A DNA stretch of 64,000 nt from a virus: positions 124,001-188,000 of the IMG/VR virus record IMGVR_UViG_3300047560_000921. One strand, 5' to 3'. The position numbers were made by a program, and so were the translations under genes. A model generated the notes under the pieces. It saw only the letters and a program-made list of their open reading frames with translations, had not been told where the DNA came from and did not search any database. This document shows positions 1 to 7,740 of the stretch, piece by piece (the stretch's first letter is position 1; every line of letters begins with the position of its first letter).

Positions 1-616
1 CAACAATGTCTGGACAAATAGCTTCTTCCCATTTCTCGCCACTAGCACTTAGTTTAGCACTAACACTGAATGTCACAAAGCGACTTTGCTTTTCGCCTAG
101 TGCAGGTTGTTGCCAAGCATTTAAGAAGTCGCGGAATCCTGGCTGTAGCTTTTGAGTGCCGTTAGTTTCAAAAGTAATGTTTCTAAGATTGTGCATCTTA
201 GGATTGCTAATTAGTTCTTCGTACGCACGTTGCCAACCTAGTAACGGTTCGCCACCTGTAATAACTAGATGCACATCATTGCCGTTGTCCTGTAGCCAAT
301 CGCCACTAGGGCAAATTGCTCGCATAGAATCAACTAGCTCTTCTGTAGTGTATGTTGGACTTAGTTCTTTAAATGCAGGATGCCAACTTGCATAACTGTC
401 ACAACCAGTATTAACTAGTGGTAGCTCTTCAAATGTGTTGTACATGTGTACGACTTGTGCTACATCGTCTGCTTCGGTACTCTTCTCGCCTGGCTTGCAT
501 CCAAACCCTGCACAAGTAAAGTTACAACCAAATGTACGCAAGAACACACTAGGTACACCAACAAAGCGACCCTCGCCTTGCAAACTATAAAATTTCTCAG
601 ATACCTTGATCTTCAT
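1..616 (-). CDS. queE: 7-carboxy-7-deazaguanine synthase QueE, C-terminus cut by window edge
   Basis: This radical SAM enzyme makes 7-carboxy-7-deazaguanine from 6-carboxytetrahydropterin in the preQ0 pathway. Translating the minus strand from the ATG at 616 gives QGEG at residues 13-16, a family-typical VGVPSVFLR stretch, the cluster segment GCNFTCAGFGC at 30-40 and a TGGEPLL SAM-binding motif near residue 137. The cysteine spacing is CX3CX4C, whereas most QueE and radical SAM proteins have CX3CX2C; Phe stands where the third Cys is expected. The frame is still open at the window edge after about 205 codons, so the C-terminus is missing. The upstream gene ends inside its first codons (20-base overlap). 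With folE, a QueD-like gene and dpdA nearby it fits a DNA-modification precursor pathway. Confidence 0.88.
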   Translation of the reverse strand, partial: MKIKVSEKFYSLQGEGRFVGVPSVFLRTFGCNFTCAGFGCKPGEKSTEADDVAQVVHMYNTFEELPLVNTGCDSYASWHPAFKELSPTYTTEELVDSMRAICPSGDWLQDNGNDVHLVITGGEPLLGWQRAYEELISNPKMHNLRNITFETNGTQKLQPGFRDFLNAWQQPALGEKQSRFVTFSVSAKLSASGEKWEEAICPDIV

Positions 617-998
617 AATACTTCCATTTCCATCCTAATCGTTTCAAATCGTTTTCGATTTCTTCTTTAACTTGACCTTCGTTGGCAAACGTTCTGCCTT
701 CGTCGCCCATTTCGTCGCCGTCATGATCCGCATCACGAATGCCACTACAGTAATAGTCTAAGTAGTCTTCGTCGCGCTTGCCCAGACCCGCAACAAAGCC
801 ACCTGCCCAACGCCAACTGCAACTCCATTCGTTGTTACCAGTTAATACAGGCAGGAATTCTGTTTCTTTGTACCAAATAATGTTGCACAATGCCGCATAT
901 AAGTTTTGTGCATATATCCTGTCGTGAATTATTTTACCAACAACAACGGGGTCGTTGGTAATGTCGTCGCTTAAACTAACGTGTTCTTCAAGGTCCAT
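597..998 (-). CDS. Hypothetical acidic protein, first gene of an early transcript
   Basis: This 133-residue protein is not recognised. It is acidic, rich in Asp/Glu and Trp, with a Trp/Cys-containing middle (EWSCSWRWAGGF) and no membrane segment or signal peptide. It is the first gene behind a near-perfect sigma70 promoter whose -10 box ends 5 bases before its ATG, so its mRNA should be leaderless. It overlaps queE by 20 bases and is probably co-transcribed with it. Function unknown; its position suggests early expression. Confidence 0.7.
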   Translation of the reverse strand: MDLEEHVSLSDDITNDPVVVGKIIHDRIYAQNLYAALCNIIWYKETEFLPVLTGNNEWSCSWRWAGGFVAGLGKRDEDYLDYYCSGIRDADHDGDEMGDEGRTFANEGQVKEEIENDLKRLGWKWKYYEDQGI

Positions 999-1032
999 GT
1001 CGTATTATAACTTATAATGTCTTTTGCGTCAA
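999..1032 (-). promoter_or_regulatory. Sigma70-type promoter with the -10 box 5 bases from the ATG
   Basis: On the minus strand, TTGACG (1027-1032) is followed by a 17-base spacer and TATAAT (1004-1009). Then come 5 bases (ACGAC) and the ATG of the 597..998 gene. The -35 box overlaps the last codons of the GNAT gene upstream. Transcription should begin at or next to the A of the ATG, leaving no room for a ribosome binding site. Confidence 0.8.
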
Positions 1033-1604
1033 GTCCACATTTTCTTACAAGCATCGATGATTTGTTGGTTCCGGATAAAAGCCCTATCCACTAATCCAAT
1101 TTGTTTATCAAACCATTCTGCGCCAACACTAGCACTAGTAGGCGTAGGAATACTGATTTTGGCAGTACTGTCGGGACCTTCTCTTACGATACCAATGTTA
1201 TGCTTGTGCAATAGCCTGACCATTTTGTCGTTGTAGCTCAAGCAATGCATATAGACCCAATTGTAATTTCTATTCTGGCACCAGCGTAAAGCAAACAGTA
1301 ACAAGTCACTGCCAGCGCCGTGTCGCTGATACTTCTTATCGATGCTTAGGCCAATCTCGGCTTCTTCGTCGTTGTTAATTGCAATGTGACAAATACCAGC
1401 AATGTTGCCTTCAATGTCTTTAACTGCAATAATTGTGTCAACGTCTTTGGCCGCCCACTCATCAATCATTTTGTCAATCATGTATTCGGTAGCATGGTAA
1501 CTAAAGCGACATGTTAGACTATCTGGATCTAAGCTCTTTAAATGCTTGCGATAAATTTCCCACTTGTCTGTTGTTAAGACAAATGGGTGTGTTAAGTTAG
1601 GCAT
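1029..1604 (-). CDS. GNAT-family N-acetyltransferase
   Basis: A 191-residue protein with the GNAT acetyl-CoA signature. The central stretch AEIGLSIDKKYQRHG leads into the motif A loop (RHGAGSDLL, near residues 95-103), and a later strand-helix region (VYMHCLSYNDKMVRLLHK) matches motif B. GNAT enzymes move an acetyl group from acetyl-CoA to an amine; the acceptor here is unknown. The gene starts 7 bases inside the following small gene, and its 3' end carries the -35 box of the next promoter. Confidence 0.75.
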   Translation of the reverse strand: MPNLTHPFVLTTDKWEIYRKHLKSLDPDSLTCRFSYHATEYMIDKMIDEWAAKDVDTIIAVKDIEGNIAGICHIAINNDEEAEIGLSIDKKYQRHGAGSDLLLFALRWCQNRNYNWVYMHCLSYNDKMVRLLHKHNIGIVREGPDSTAKISIPTPTSASVGAEWFDKQIGLVDRAFIRNQQIIDACKKMWT

Positions 1605-1824
1605 TGGCTAGTACCGAGGCAACTGACTTCATTTCTTCTGGGTTTAGAAAAAACTCGTAAGTGCTTTCGTTGATTTGTTCGCCTTTGTCGTTAAACTCTT
1701 CGCGAACAAAGTAAACAGCTTTAAGGTTAGATGGACGTAGTACGTCATTGACCTTAACAGTCATTTTGAAACTAGGTGTGTCAGTAATAACTGCTTGTCT
1801 TGTGTTTAGGTTAAAAGTTGTCAT
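1597..1824 (-). CDS. Hypothetical small protein
   Basis: A 75-residue protein of unknown function, beta-rich by eye, with no recognised motif and no membrane segment. It overlaps the HIT gene upstream by 4 bases (ATGA) and the GNAT gene downstream by 8 bases, so it lies in a translationally coupled string of small genes. That placement is the main support for its being real. Confidence 0.65.
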   Translation of the reverse strand: MTTFNLNTRQAVITDTPSFKMTVKVNDVLRPSNLKAVYFVREEFNDKGEQINESTYEFFLNPEEMKSVASVLANA

Positions 1825-2216
1825 TTCTCTGCCTTCTTGTAATTTCCTTTTGACGGGATTACATGTCTAACGCCGCCAGTAGGATCCTCCATATCACCGT
1901 GATATCTAGGAATAAGGTGTACGTGAGGCCAATCAACAGTTTGGCCCGCCGCCTTACCGTAGTTAAGTCCAATGTTAAAGCCGTCCCATTCGCCGTTCTT
2001 AACACGTTCTTTACCGTGGTCGATTGCATCTTCAAATGCATTGTTTAAAACTCTTGTGTTGTTATATTTTGGGACAAACAACAAATGTCCGTAGTTAACA
2101 GGGTACTTGTCTCTGTATACAGCAACGTGAAAGTCTTCCCACACTAACTCTGTCCATGGTGCGGTGCTATCTTCTTTACTGTCTGGTATCCCTGGAAAAA
2201 TCTTTTCGTCACGCAT
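1821..2216 (-). CDS. HIT-family nucleotide hydrolase/transferase
   Basis: A 131-residue protein with the histidine triad near its C-terminus (DWPHVHLIPRYHGD, HxHxxP type) and a typical HIT N-terminal half (HVAVYRDKYPVNYGHLLFVPK). HIT proteins act on nucleoside phosphate linkages such as AMP conjugates or dinucleoside polyphosphates; the substrate here is unknown. The ATG at 2216 is preferred to an in-frame ATG at 2249 because it has an AGAGA-like ribosome site and reduces overlap with the upstream gene. Next to a phosphoribosyltransferase it suggests nucleotide salvage or turnover. Confidence 0.8.
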   Translation of the reverse strand: MRDEKIFPGIPDSKEDSTAPWTELVWEDFHVAVYRDKYPVNYGHLLFVPKYNNTRVLNNAFEDAIDHGKERVKNGEWDGFNIGLNYGKAAGQTVDWPHVHLIPRYHGDMEDPTGGVRHVIPSKGNYKKAEK

Positions 2217-2391
2217 TTTTAATTTCTCTAAATCTTTCAAGAAACGCATCGATTAAACATTCATACATTTTTTCAGTGCGTTCGTTGGAGTAGGTTACCC
2301 ATACTCCTGCATCATTTTCGTAGACCATTTCAACTTTGAACGACTCAAAGTTTGATCCTGACCATCTACTACCTGGATTTACTCTATTCAT
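2209..2391 (-). CDS. Hypothetical 60-residue protein
   Basis: A small protein of unknown function with a Trp/aromatic N-terminus and a helical C-terminus (ECLIDAFLERFREIKN). The start is the ATG at 2391, which shares bases with the stop codon of the phosphoribosyltransferase gene (TAATG); a longer in-frame start at 2427 would overlap that gene by 37 bases. It overlaps the HIT gene by 8 bases. Translation coupling is likely. Confidence 0.6.
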   Translation of the reverse strand: MNRVNPGSRWSGSNFESFKVEMVYENDAGVWVTYSNERTEKMYECLIDAFLERFREIKNA

Positions 2392-2888
2392 TATTCCCAC
2401 CAATTTTCCCAAGGGAAGACTAACCACTTGTCTTCTTCTGCCTTGTTAACATAGCTAGCGGCGTAGTCAACACGTTTAAATTCGCTAGCTTCGTTGTTAA
2501 TTAAAACAGCAAAGCGAACATTTTCATGCCATACACCATTCCACGCTACATCATGTGGGAAACAGCCACTAGGCCAATCATTTTTAATCCATTCTAATGT
2601 TGCGCCACTATCATTAATATCGTCAACAATAAGAATATTCTTTCCTGCCAATGCATCTTCGGCCATCCATAAGTTTGACTCTGGACCAAGTTCACTGCCA
2701 TCGCGCAAACTAACGTTCAGTGTATGCATGGGAACCTGTAACCAATGACTTAACATAGTAGCAGGTACAAGCCCGCCGCGAGTTAAGCCAACAACATAGT
2801 CTGGACGCCATCTGGCAATGGTAATTTGTCTAGCAATGTTTGACACATAGCTTTTCAAAAGTTTATCGTCAATATATACTTTGTTCAT
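2391..2888 (-). CDS. Phosphoribosyltransferase (type I PRTase fold)
   Basis: A 165-residue protein with the PRPP-binding signature ILIVDDINDSGAT near residues 82-94 and an N-terminal VVGLTRGGLVPA loop, as in hypoxanthine/xanthine-type PRTases. Such enzymes join a base to 5-phosphoribosyl pyrophosphate. A purine or deazapurine substrate is an attractive idea given folE, queE and dpdA nearby, but the sequence does not settle it. It is coupled by ATGA to the upstream 163-residue gene. Confidence 0.82.
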   Translation of the reverse strand: MNKVYIDDKLLKSYVSNIARQITIARWRPDYVVGLTRGGLVPATMLSHWLQVPMHTLNVSLRDGSELGPESNLWMAEDALAGKNILIVDDINDSGATLEWIKNDWPSGCFPHDVAWNGVWHENVRFAVLINNEASEFKRVDYAASYVNKAEEDKWLVFPWENWWE

Positions 2889-3376
2889 TTAAGTCCTCTT
2901 AACATCCATTCGGCCAACATGTCTCGAATCTCGGGATATTTGTTCATTAAGTCTTCGTTGTTTGACATTGTCATAAACGCACGTTTAATTGCGTAAATGT
3001 CTTCCACCAATCTGTCCCAGTTAACAGTATGTTCTTTTGTTTTAAAAATAACCTGTTCGTCTTCTACATCTATTTGTAACTTGGCTTCCATATTAGTAAA
3101 GGTACCATTCCAACCAGCATTACTGCCTACAGCGCCAATGCCTACGTTGTAATTACTGCTCAATGTAGCAGTAGTAGTACCGCTGGCACCAATGCTAATG
3201 TAGGACGGAACTGTAACAGTGCCACTAGCCATGGTTGAATTTGTAATAGTAGAATTCAAAATGGCATCAATGTCTGCGCTATTAATTGTAATTGTATCCG
3301 TACTATTAATAGTGTACTCAGACTCGTCCTTCCAATCAAACTCCAAAGGAGTTAAATCATCTAATGGATGAGTCAT
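2885..3376 (-). CDS. Hypothetical protein with Ser/Thr-rich beta-repeat N-terminal half
   Basis: This 163-residue protein has two parts. Residues about 20-100 are low-complexity and Ser/Thr/Asn/Gly-rich with alternating hydrophobics (TVTVPSYISIGASGTTTATL), like short virion beta repeats. Residues about 105-163 are charged and helical (WDRLVEDIYAIKRAFM). This could be a small virion or adaptor protein. It lies 2 bases after folE and is coupled to the phosphoribosyltransferase gene. Confidence 0.65.
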   Translation of the reverse strand: MTHPLDDLTPLEFDWKDESEYTINSTDTITINSADIDAILNSTITNSTMASGTVTVPSYISIGASGTTTATLSSNYNVGIGAVGSNAGWNGTFTNMEAKLQIDVEDEQVIFKTKEHTVNWDRLVEDIYAIKRAFMTMSNNEDLMNKYPEIRDMLAEWMLRGLK

Positions 3377-3378
3377 AG

Positions 3379-4074
3379 TTACCTCGGTGCAAACTCTTGT
3401 TGGAGTTTAATGTTATCAAAAAACTCTTTCTTTGTACCTTGGTCAGTGTTAAATGCACCTTTAAGCACAGTAGTCTGGGTTAACGAACTATGTGCCATAA
3501 TGCCGCGATTCTCACAGCAACCGTGTGTAGCTTGAATGTAAACGGCTACATTTTCCGAGTCTGTTGCTTTGGATATTTCTCGTGCAATGTCATTACAAAG
3601 TTCCTCTTGAAGAGTACCACGACGAGCACACCACTGAGCAATACGAGTATACTTACTAAGGCCAATAAGTTTGTTGGCAGCAATAATGCCAATATAAGCG
3701 ACACCACTAACAGGCTGGTGGTGATGGCTACACATAGAACGTAGTTCACTACGAACAACCAACATGCCTTCGTATCTATCTTCGCTATCATTCGGGAAAG
3801 CAGTCGCGTCTGGTGCTGGTTCATATCTACCTGCCATAATTTCGTTAAAGTACATTTTAGCTAGACGCTTCGCCGTACCGTGCGAGTTAGGATCGGTTTC
3901 GCGGTCAATAAGCAATGAGTCTAAGACTTGTTCAAATGCTTGAGTAGCTTCACTGATTAATGCTTCTTTTTGTTCCTCGTCAACATAATCGCTGATGTTG
4001 TCGCCTGCCCAGAAGCGTTTGCCCTGAGACTTCATTTGTTCTCTAATTACTTGCGATAAATTCTTTTCACTCAT
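3379..4074 (-). CDS. folE: GTP cyclohydrolase I
   Basis: FolE opens GTP to give 7,8-dihydroneopterin triphosphate, the first step of both folate and 7-deazaguanine synthesis. The 231-residue protein has the zinc/active-site segment CSHHHQPVSG, the family-typical GLSKYTRIAQW and RRGTLQEEL stretches, and the late zinc-cysteine segment THGCCENRG. Length matches cellular FolE (about 220 residues). With queD-like, queE and dpdA in the same strand run, its likely job is to supply preQ0-type precursors for phage DNA modification. It overlaps the cytidylyltransferase-like gene by 8 bases. Confidence 0.93.
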   Translation of the reverse strand: MSEKNLSQVIREQMKSQGKRFWAGDNISDYVDEEQKEALISEATQAFEQVLDSLLIDRETDPNSHGTAKRLAKMYFNEIMAGRYEPAPDATAFPNDSEDRYEGMLVVRSELRSMCSHHHQPVSGVAYIGIIAANKLIGLSKYTRIAQWCARRGTLQEELCNDIAREISKATDSENVAVYIQATHGCCENRGIMAHSSLTQTTVLKGAFNTDQGTKKEFFDNIKLQQEFAPR

Positions 4075-4552
4075 TGTTATTGTCCTTCAAAATGTTCTTT
4101 AAATTTTCAGCTTCGGCTACACGCTTACGTAAACTACTAGAGCTAAAGCTATGATCTCTACTGTTAAAAACTAACTGGATGTTCCTGGAGTGACACTCTA
4201 CTCGTCCAGTAAAGTTTTTATCTTCGTACTCGACTCCTAGTATTCTAACATCAATAGGCAGAATAAGCAAGAGGTCAACTAAGTCTTGCTCTGTGTTATA
4301 CACTACAATTTCGTCCACATAACGAACAGCGGCCAATTGGATTTGTCGTTCGACAATACTTTGGATTGGTGCGTTCTTCTCTGGACGATCCCATTGTGCA
4401 TTATTTTGGAGTCCTGCAATTAAGTAGTCACAATGATTCTTAGCTTCGGCCAGCATAGCAATGTGTCCGGCATGTAACATGTCAAACTGACTAAAGGTAA
4501 TACCAATCTTTAGTCCTTTATCTTTAAGCTCTCTGACCTTGCTAAAAATCAT
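4067..4552 (-). CDS. Cytidylyltransferase-like nucleotidyltransferase (TagD/RfaE-C type)
   Basis: A 161-residue protein with the nucleotidyltransferase HxGH signature in FSQFDMLHAGHIAML near residues 21-35 and a C-terminal SSSLRKR segment resembling the ISSS/T-x-R motif. Such enzymes join CTP, ATP or similar to a phosphorylated sugar, polyol or cofactor precursor. The substrate is uncertain. It overlaps the glycosyltransferase gene by 4 bases, so activation of a sugar or polyol for transfer is a reasonable guess. Confidence 0.78.
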   Translation of the reverse strand: MIFSKVRELKDKGLKIGITFSQFDMLHAGHIAMLAEAKNHCDYLIAGLQNNAQWDRPEKNAPIQSIVERQIQLAAVRYVDEIVVYNTEQDLVDLLLILPIDVRILGVEYEDKNFTGRVECHSRNIQLVFNSRDHSFSSSSLRKRVAEAENLKNILKDNNNE

Positions 4553-5628
4553 TTAATGTTCCTTAATATACCTTCGGCAGTAAAGAAGTTGCTCTTAACA
4601 AGATCTTTAGTTTGTACAATAGTTTCGTAATGACCTTGATTCTTCAAAGCAGTCATTGTTGCTCTAATGTATTCGATCATACGATCCTTGTAAGTTAGAT
4701 AACTGTCAAAACTTTCTGTCCAACGAGAATCATACTTAAAGTCTTGCGGGTACATTTCTGTATAGCTAAGTCTGTTTGGCATCATAGGAAATGCGTTAAC
4801 ACACAATGCTTCGTAACAGCTAATGCCTAGAGTTTCTTGTAAGTTTGCACTAAACACAATTCTACTGCGACCAAGTAGTTCATGATATTCTTTCTTGGTC
4901 AATTGTTGTTCTTGTGCTACTACCCATTGGTACTCTGGCATTGCCGCCGCTAAGTCTTTAAAGATATCTAATTGTTTCTCTGGAGCAATACGATGTGGGA
5001 ACAGTATAATGTCTTCCTTAGGAATGTCTTTAAACGGAACTAACGTTTCGTCTAAGTATTCCATTGGCCAACCACTGCGTACAATTTTACCTGTGTGCAG
5101 TTGTTCCTTAACCCACCACTCTGCACCATCTGCAAAAACTTCTGCAAACAGTTTGATATGGAAGTCTGTAGCAAAGTAGTTATGGTCAACAGCACTAAAG
5201 AAACTGATCTCTGCATGACGTACCCACTTGGCATCGCCGATTAAGCGTCCTAAGAAGTCTTGTGGGTCATAGCTACCAGCGTGCCACAATGCGTGAATAG
5301 TTACAGGAATCTGCAACAGTTCACTCATGTACTTTAAGTTTATGATACCAGGGTGCCAAGCATCAGTAAAGATAAAGTGATCGCCGGCACGAACGGCTCC
5401 GTCACAAAATAACCTGCCCATTTGCTCAACTTGAGCAGACTTATAGATATTAGTCCCGCCAAAATTAAGAAAGGCGCCAGGAGTAGTGGCACTAGGAATG
5501 TCCGTAGGACCAGAGATAATTTGAACATTGTGACCTGCCTTTTGTAAGAGATCAGGTACATGGGTCTTCCATTGGCCCGTGTACCTTGTTTCAACGCTTT
5601 CTAAATCAACTAGAAAAACGTTCGCCAT
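4549..5628 (-). CDS. Glycosyltransferase (GT4/GT-B-like)
   Basis: A 359-residue protein with GT-B features in its C-terminal half: LFPHRIAPEKQLDIF (the donor-domain start resembling the usual R-x-x-P-E-K) and QETLGISCYEALC near residue 270, matching the E-x7-E donor-sugar motif. The ATG at 5628 overlaps the previous stop (TAATG) and follows GGAAG; an in-frame start 4 codons upstream is less likely. It may glycosylate DNA, a virion protein or the host surface; the acceptor cannot be told. Confidence 0.8.
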   Translation of the reverse strand: MANVFLVDLESVETRYTGQWKTHVPDLLQKAGHNVQIISGPTDIPSATTPGAFLNFGGTNIYKSAQVEQMGRLFCDGAVRAGDHFIFTDAWHPGIINLKYMSELLQIPVTIHALWHAGSYDPQDFLGRLIGDAKWVRHAEISFFSAVDHNYFATDFHIKLFAEVFADGAEWWVKEQLHTGKIVRSGWPMEYLDETLVPFKDIPKEDIILFPHRIAPEKQLDIFKDLAAAMPEYQWVVAQEQQLTKKEYHELLGRSRIVFSANLQETLGISCYEALCVNAFPMMPNRLSYTEMYPQDFKYDSRWTESFDSYLTYKDRMIEYIRATMTALKNQGHYETIVQTKDLVKSNFFTAEGILRNIK

Positions 5629-5978
5629 TACTTCTTCCACGAATCAGGAACTGCCACATGTGGTCGATTCCATGCACTCTTGTAAACACCAACGTGGATC
5701 TTGAGCTTCTTAGGACTGCGATCCTCGGTTAGTTGAATCACTGCATCAAATGTTACAGAGTTCTCTTTGTATTGTTCTTCTGGCAGGTCATAACCGTAAA
5801 TCAAACGGTCTTTCTGCAAGTCACGCAAGTATGCGTGGAACAAGTCTGCTACAAGGTAACCACTACCTTCGTACATGATACCATCGTATGGCTCTGCAAT
5901 TTTAAGTAGGTCATACTTAATATTGTCCATGCTCATCATGGGTCTAATCATTGGCTTAGTATTCTGTATATGCGCCAT
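5628..5978 (-). CDS. Hypothetical protein linked to the QueD-like gene
   Basis: A 116-residue soluble protein with no recognised motif; it ends in a basic, Trp-containing tail (SAWNRPHVAVPDSWKK). The ATG at 5978 is chosen because GAGG lies about 8 bases upstream; an in-frame start at 6011 would overlap the QueD-like gene by 56 bases instead of 23. It sits between the QueD-like and glycosyltransferase genes. Function unknown. Confidence 0.6.
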   Translation of the reverse strand: MAHIQNTKPMIRPMMSMDNIKYDLLKIAEPYDGIMYEGSGYLVADLFHAYLRDLQKDRLIYGYDLPEEQYKENSVTFDAVIQLTEDRSPKKLKIHVGVYKSAWNRPHVAVPDSWKK

Positions 5979-6321
5979 TTTCGTCGTCCTCGGAAATATC
6001 GATCCGGACACTGCGTCCTGGATACTTGGATGAAATTTGTTTGTACAAGTCTTCTGACATCATTTCGCAACTCTTAAAGTCTAGTTGCAATGTGCCATCT
6101 TTGTATAAGTTCTCTAGCCAGCGTTTAAACTGGATGAACTCAATATCCCTGTCATCGTGCGTTACACTAATGTAAACTTTGAAATGGAAGATATGACGAT
6201 GTGGGTAGCCAAGAAAGCTAACATCGTATTCGTCTCCTGTTGCAAGGTTAGGGTCCGTTAGTGCCGCTGGGTATTTGTGAATACCTTCTTTTTGAAATTT
6301 TACGTAAATCCACTTTTGCAT
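5956..6321 (-). CDS. queD: QueD/PTPS-like T-fold protein
   Basis: The 121-residue protein resembles 6-carboxytetrahydropterin synthase. It has a histidine-rich zinc-site-like strand (PHRHIFHFKVYI, near 39-50), then DIEFIQFKRWLE in place of the family VDFxxLK segment, SCEMMSEDLYKQI where QueD has its PTSE helix, and a final strand RIDISEDDENGAY that carries the expected Glu. Similarity is by pattern only and the catalytic cysteine cannot be placed securely, so QueD is inferred. The presence of folE, queE and dpdA in the same run supports the call. Confidence 0.6.
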   Translation of the reverse strand: MQKWIYVKFQKEGIHKYPAALTDPNLATGDEYDVSFLGYPHRHIFHFKVYISVTHDDRDIEFIQFKRWLENLYKDGTLQLDFKSCEMMSEDLYKQISSKYPGRSVRIDISEDDENGAYTEY

Positions 6322-6323
6322 GG

Positions 6324-6842
6324 TTACTCCTTAATTGGCGTGTCGCCAACATAATCTTTCCAGTCAGTGTAGACTGCTCTGGACTTTAGTGTTTCCAATG
6401 GATGGCACCAAACACCTGGGTTACTGTGTCCCCAAGTAGTGTCATCAATCTTCAACGTTGCGTTGTAATTGTACAATTTAATGTAAGGCAACTTAACGCT
6501 AATCATAGGAATGAATGTAAAGAATTCATTCCAACCTTCTTCATGAATGTCGTTGGCAAACTCAACGCCAAAGTCCAATGTAACCCAATAGCCCTTTTGT
6601 AGAAGTGGAGTGATCATAGCATCCCATTTGCGCCAATCTTCTTGACTCTTGGGTTGAAAACTTTGACTAGTTCCAAAATACAAATGTCTTAGGTTGTTGT
6701 CTGTGGCGTGCTTGATAATTTCTTCAATTGGTTGAACACCCACAACGAATAAAGTCTTTTCATCCTTCATTGCTGTGTGTTCGACTTCTGTACCAACAAA
6801 GTAAATTACTTGCTGACGACCTTGTGTATCAAGTTCAAGCAT
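6324..6842 (-). CDS. Hypothetical protein in the deazaguanine block
   Basis: A 172-residue soluble protein of unknown function, rich in aromatics and alternating strand/helix patterns (LRHLYFGTSQSF, GYWVTLDFGVEF, LPYIKLYNYNATLKIDD). This could be a small alpha/beta or partial barrel fold. It lies 2 bases upstream of the QueD-like gene and overlaps the MDR dehydrogenase by 8 bases, so it is co-transcribed with them. Confidence 0.65.
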   Translation of the reverse strand: MLELDTQGRQQVIYFVGTEVEHTAMKDEKTLFVVGVQPIEEIIKHATDNNLRHLYFGTSQSFQPKSQEDWRKWDAMITPLLQKGYWVTLDFGVEFANDIHEEGWNEFFTFIPMISVKLPYIKLYNYNATLKIDDTTWGHSNPGVWCHPLETLKSRAVYTDWKDYVGDTPIKE

Positions 6843-7740
6843 TGTTGTTCCATTTAATGTACCCTCTGGAATATCCAGCGGGACGATTTAATCCGTCAGT
6901 AAAAGCCTGTTGCCACTCTGTATCTCTATTATACTCCTTAGACCAGAAACTGTCAACACTAATGTCGCCATTAGTTATCCAGTACTCTGCATCCTTCATA
7001 CACTGATAAAACTTATCAGTTCTAGGACTAGGAAATATAATAGTGCAAGCCTTCCACAACAATGATGCAAATGTAGTTTCGATTTTCTTTTCTACGCCCA
7101 TAACAACTAATGCTTCGTTGGCAAGCATAGCGTTAACAAACACATCGTCATGTGGACTCAAATCAATTACAACATCAAATAATCCGTCGTATTGTGGACT
7201 GAGTGCATTGCCCCATAGTTCTTTGTTACTGTTACCGCATACAGTGATTTCAAAATCCAAATGATTCAACAGTATAGTATTGTAAGCTACCCAAGCTAAA
7301 AAGCCACTGCCTAGAATTAAGAGTCTTTTTCCGGGGCCGCTTCGTTCGGCAATTTCGCGTATGGGTTGTTGTACCACGTTAATGCCGCAAGCCACTGGCT
7401 CCAAAATATATCGTGGTAAAGGCTCTGGAACCTTAACATACTCTCTAGAACGAACATTGTATTCGTCTGCGTATCCTGGTTCTCCTCTTGTTGCGACATA
7501 GTCACCTACCTTTACATCGTTAACGAATTCACCAACTTCGAATACTTGACCCAAGCCTTCATGTCCGTGCATGTGTTCAGGAAGTGGACCAAATCCACCT
7601 GTCATCATATCAATGTCACTGCGACATACGCCGGTCATTACAGACCGTACGGCAATCTCATCTGGTTTACACAAAGGCCTTTCGTAAGTTGTTTCAATAA
7701 ACTCTCCGTTGCCTTTGGTAACTAAATGCCTTGTAATCAT
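6835..7740 (-). CDS. Zinc-type medium-chain dehydrogenase (alcohol/polyol dehydrogenase-like)
   Basis: A 301-residue MDR-superfamily protein. The N-terminal catalytic domain has VCRSDIDMMTGG (zinc-Cys segment), MHGHEGLGQVFEVG (GHE motif) and VKVGDYVATRG; the Rossmann region has LLILGSGFLAWVAYN. MDR enzymes oxidise or reduce alcohols, polyols or sugars with NAD(P). The protein is shorter than typical (about 340-350), with a compact C-terminus. The ATG at 7740 overlaps the previous stop (ATGA); the longer start at 7767 is less likely. It probably works with the Gfo/Idh/MocA oxidoreductase upstream. Confidence 0.78.
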   Translation of the reverse strand: MITRHLVTKGNGEFIETTYERPLCKPDEIAVRSVMTGVCRSDIDMMTGGFGPLPEHMHGHEGLGQVFEVGEFVNDVKVGDYVATRGEPGYADEYNVRSREYVKVPEPLPRYILEPVACGINVVQQPIREIAERSGPGKRLLILGSGFLAWVAYNTILLNHLDFEITVCGNSNKELWGNALSPQYDGLFDVVIDLSPHDDVFVNAMLANEALVVMGVEKKIETTFASLLWKACTIIFPSPRTDKFYQCMKDAEYWITNGDISVDSFWSKEYNRDTEWQQAFTDGLNRPAGYSRGYIKWNNNA

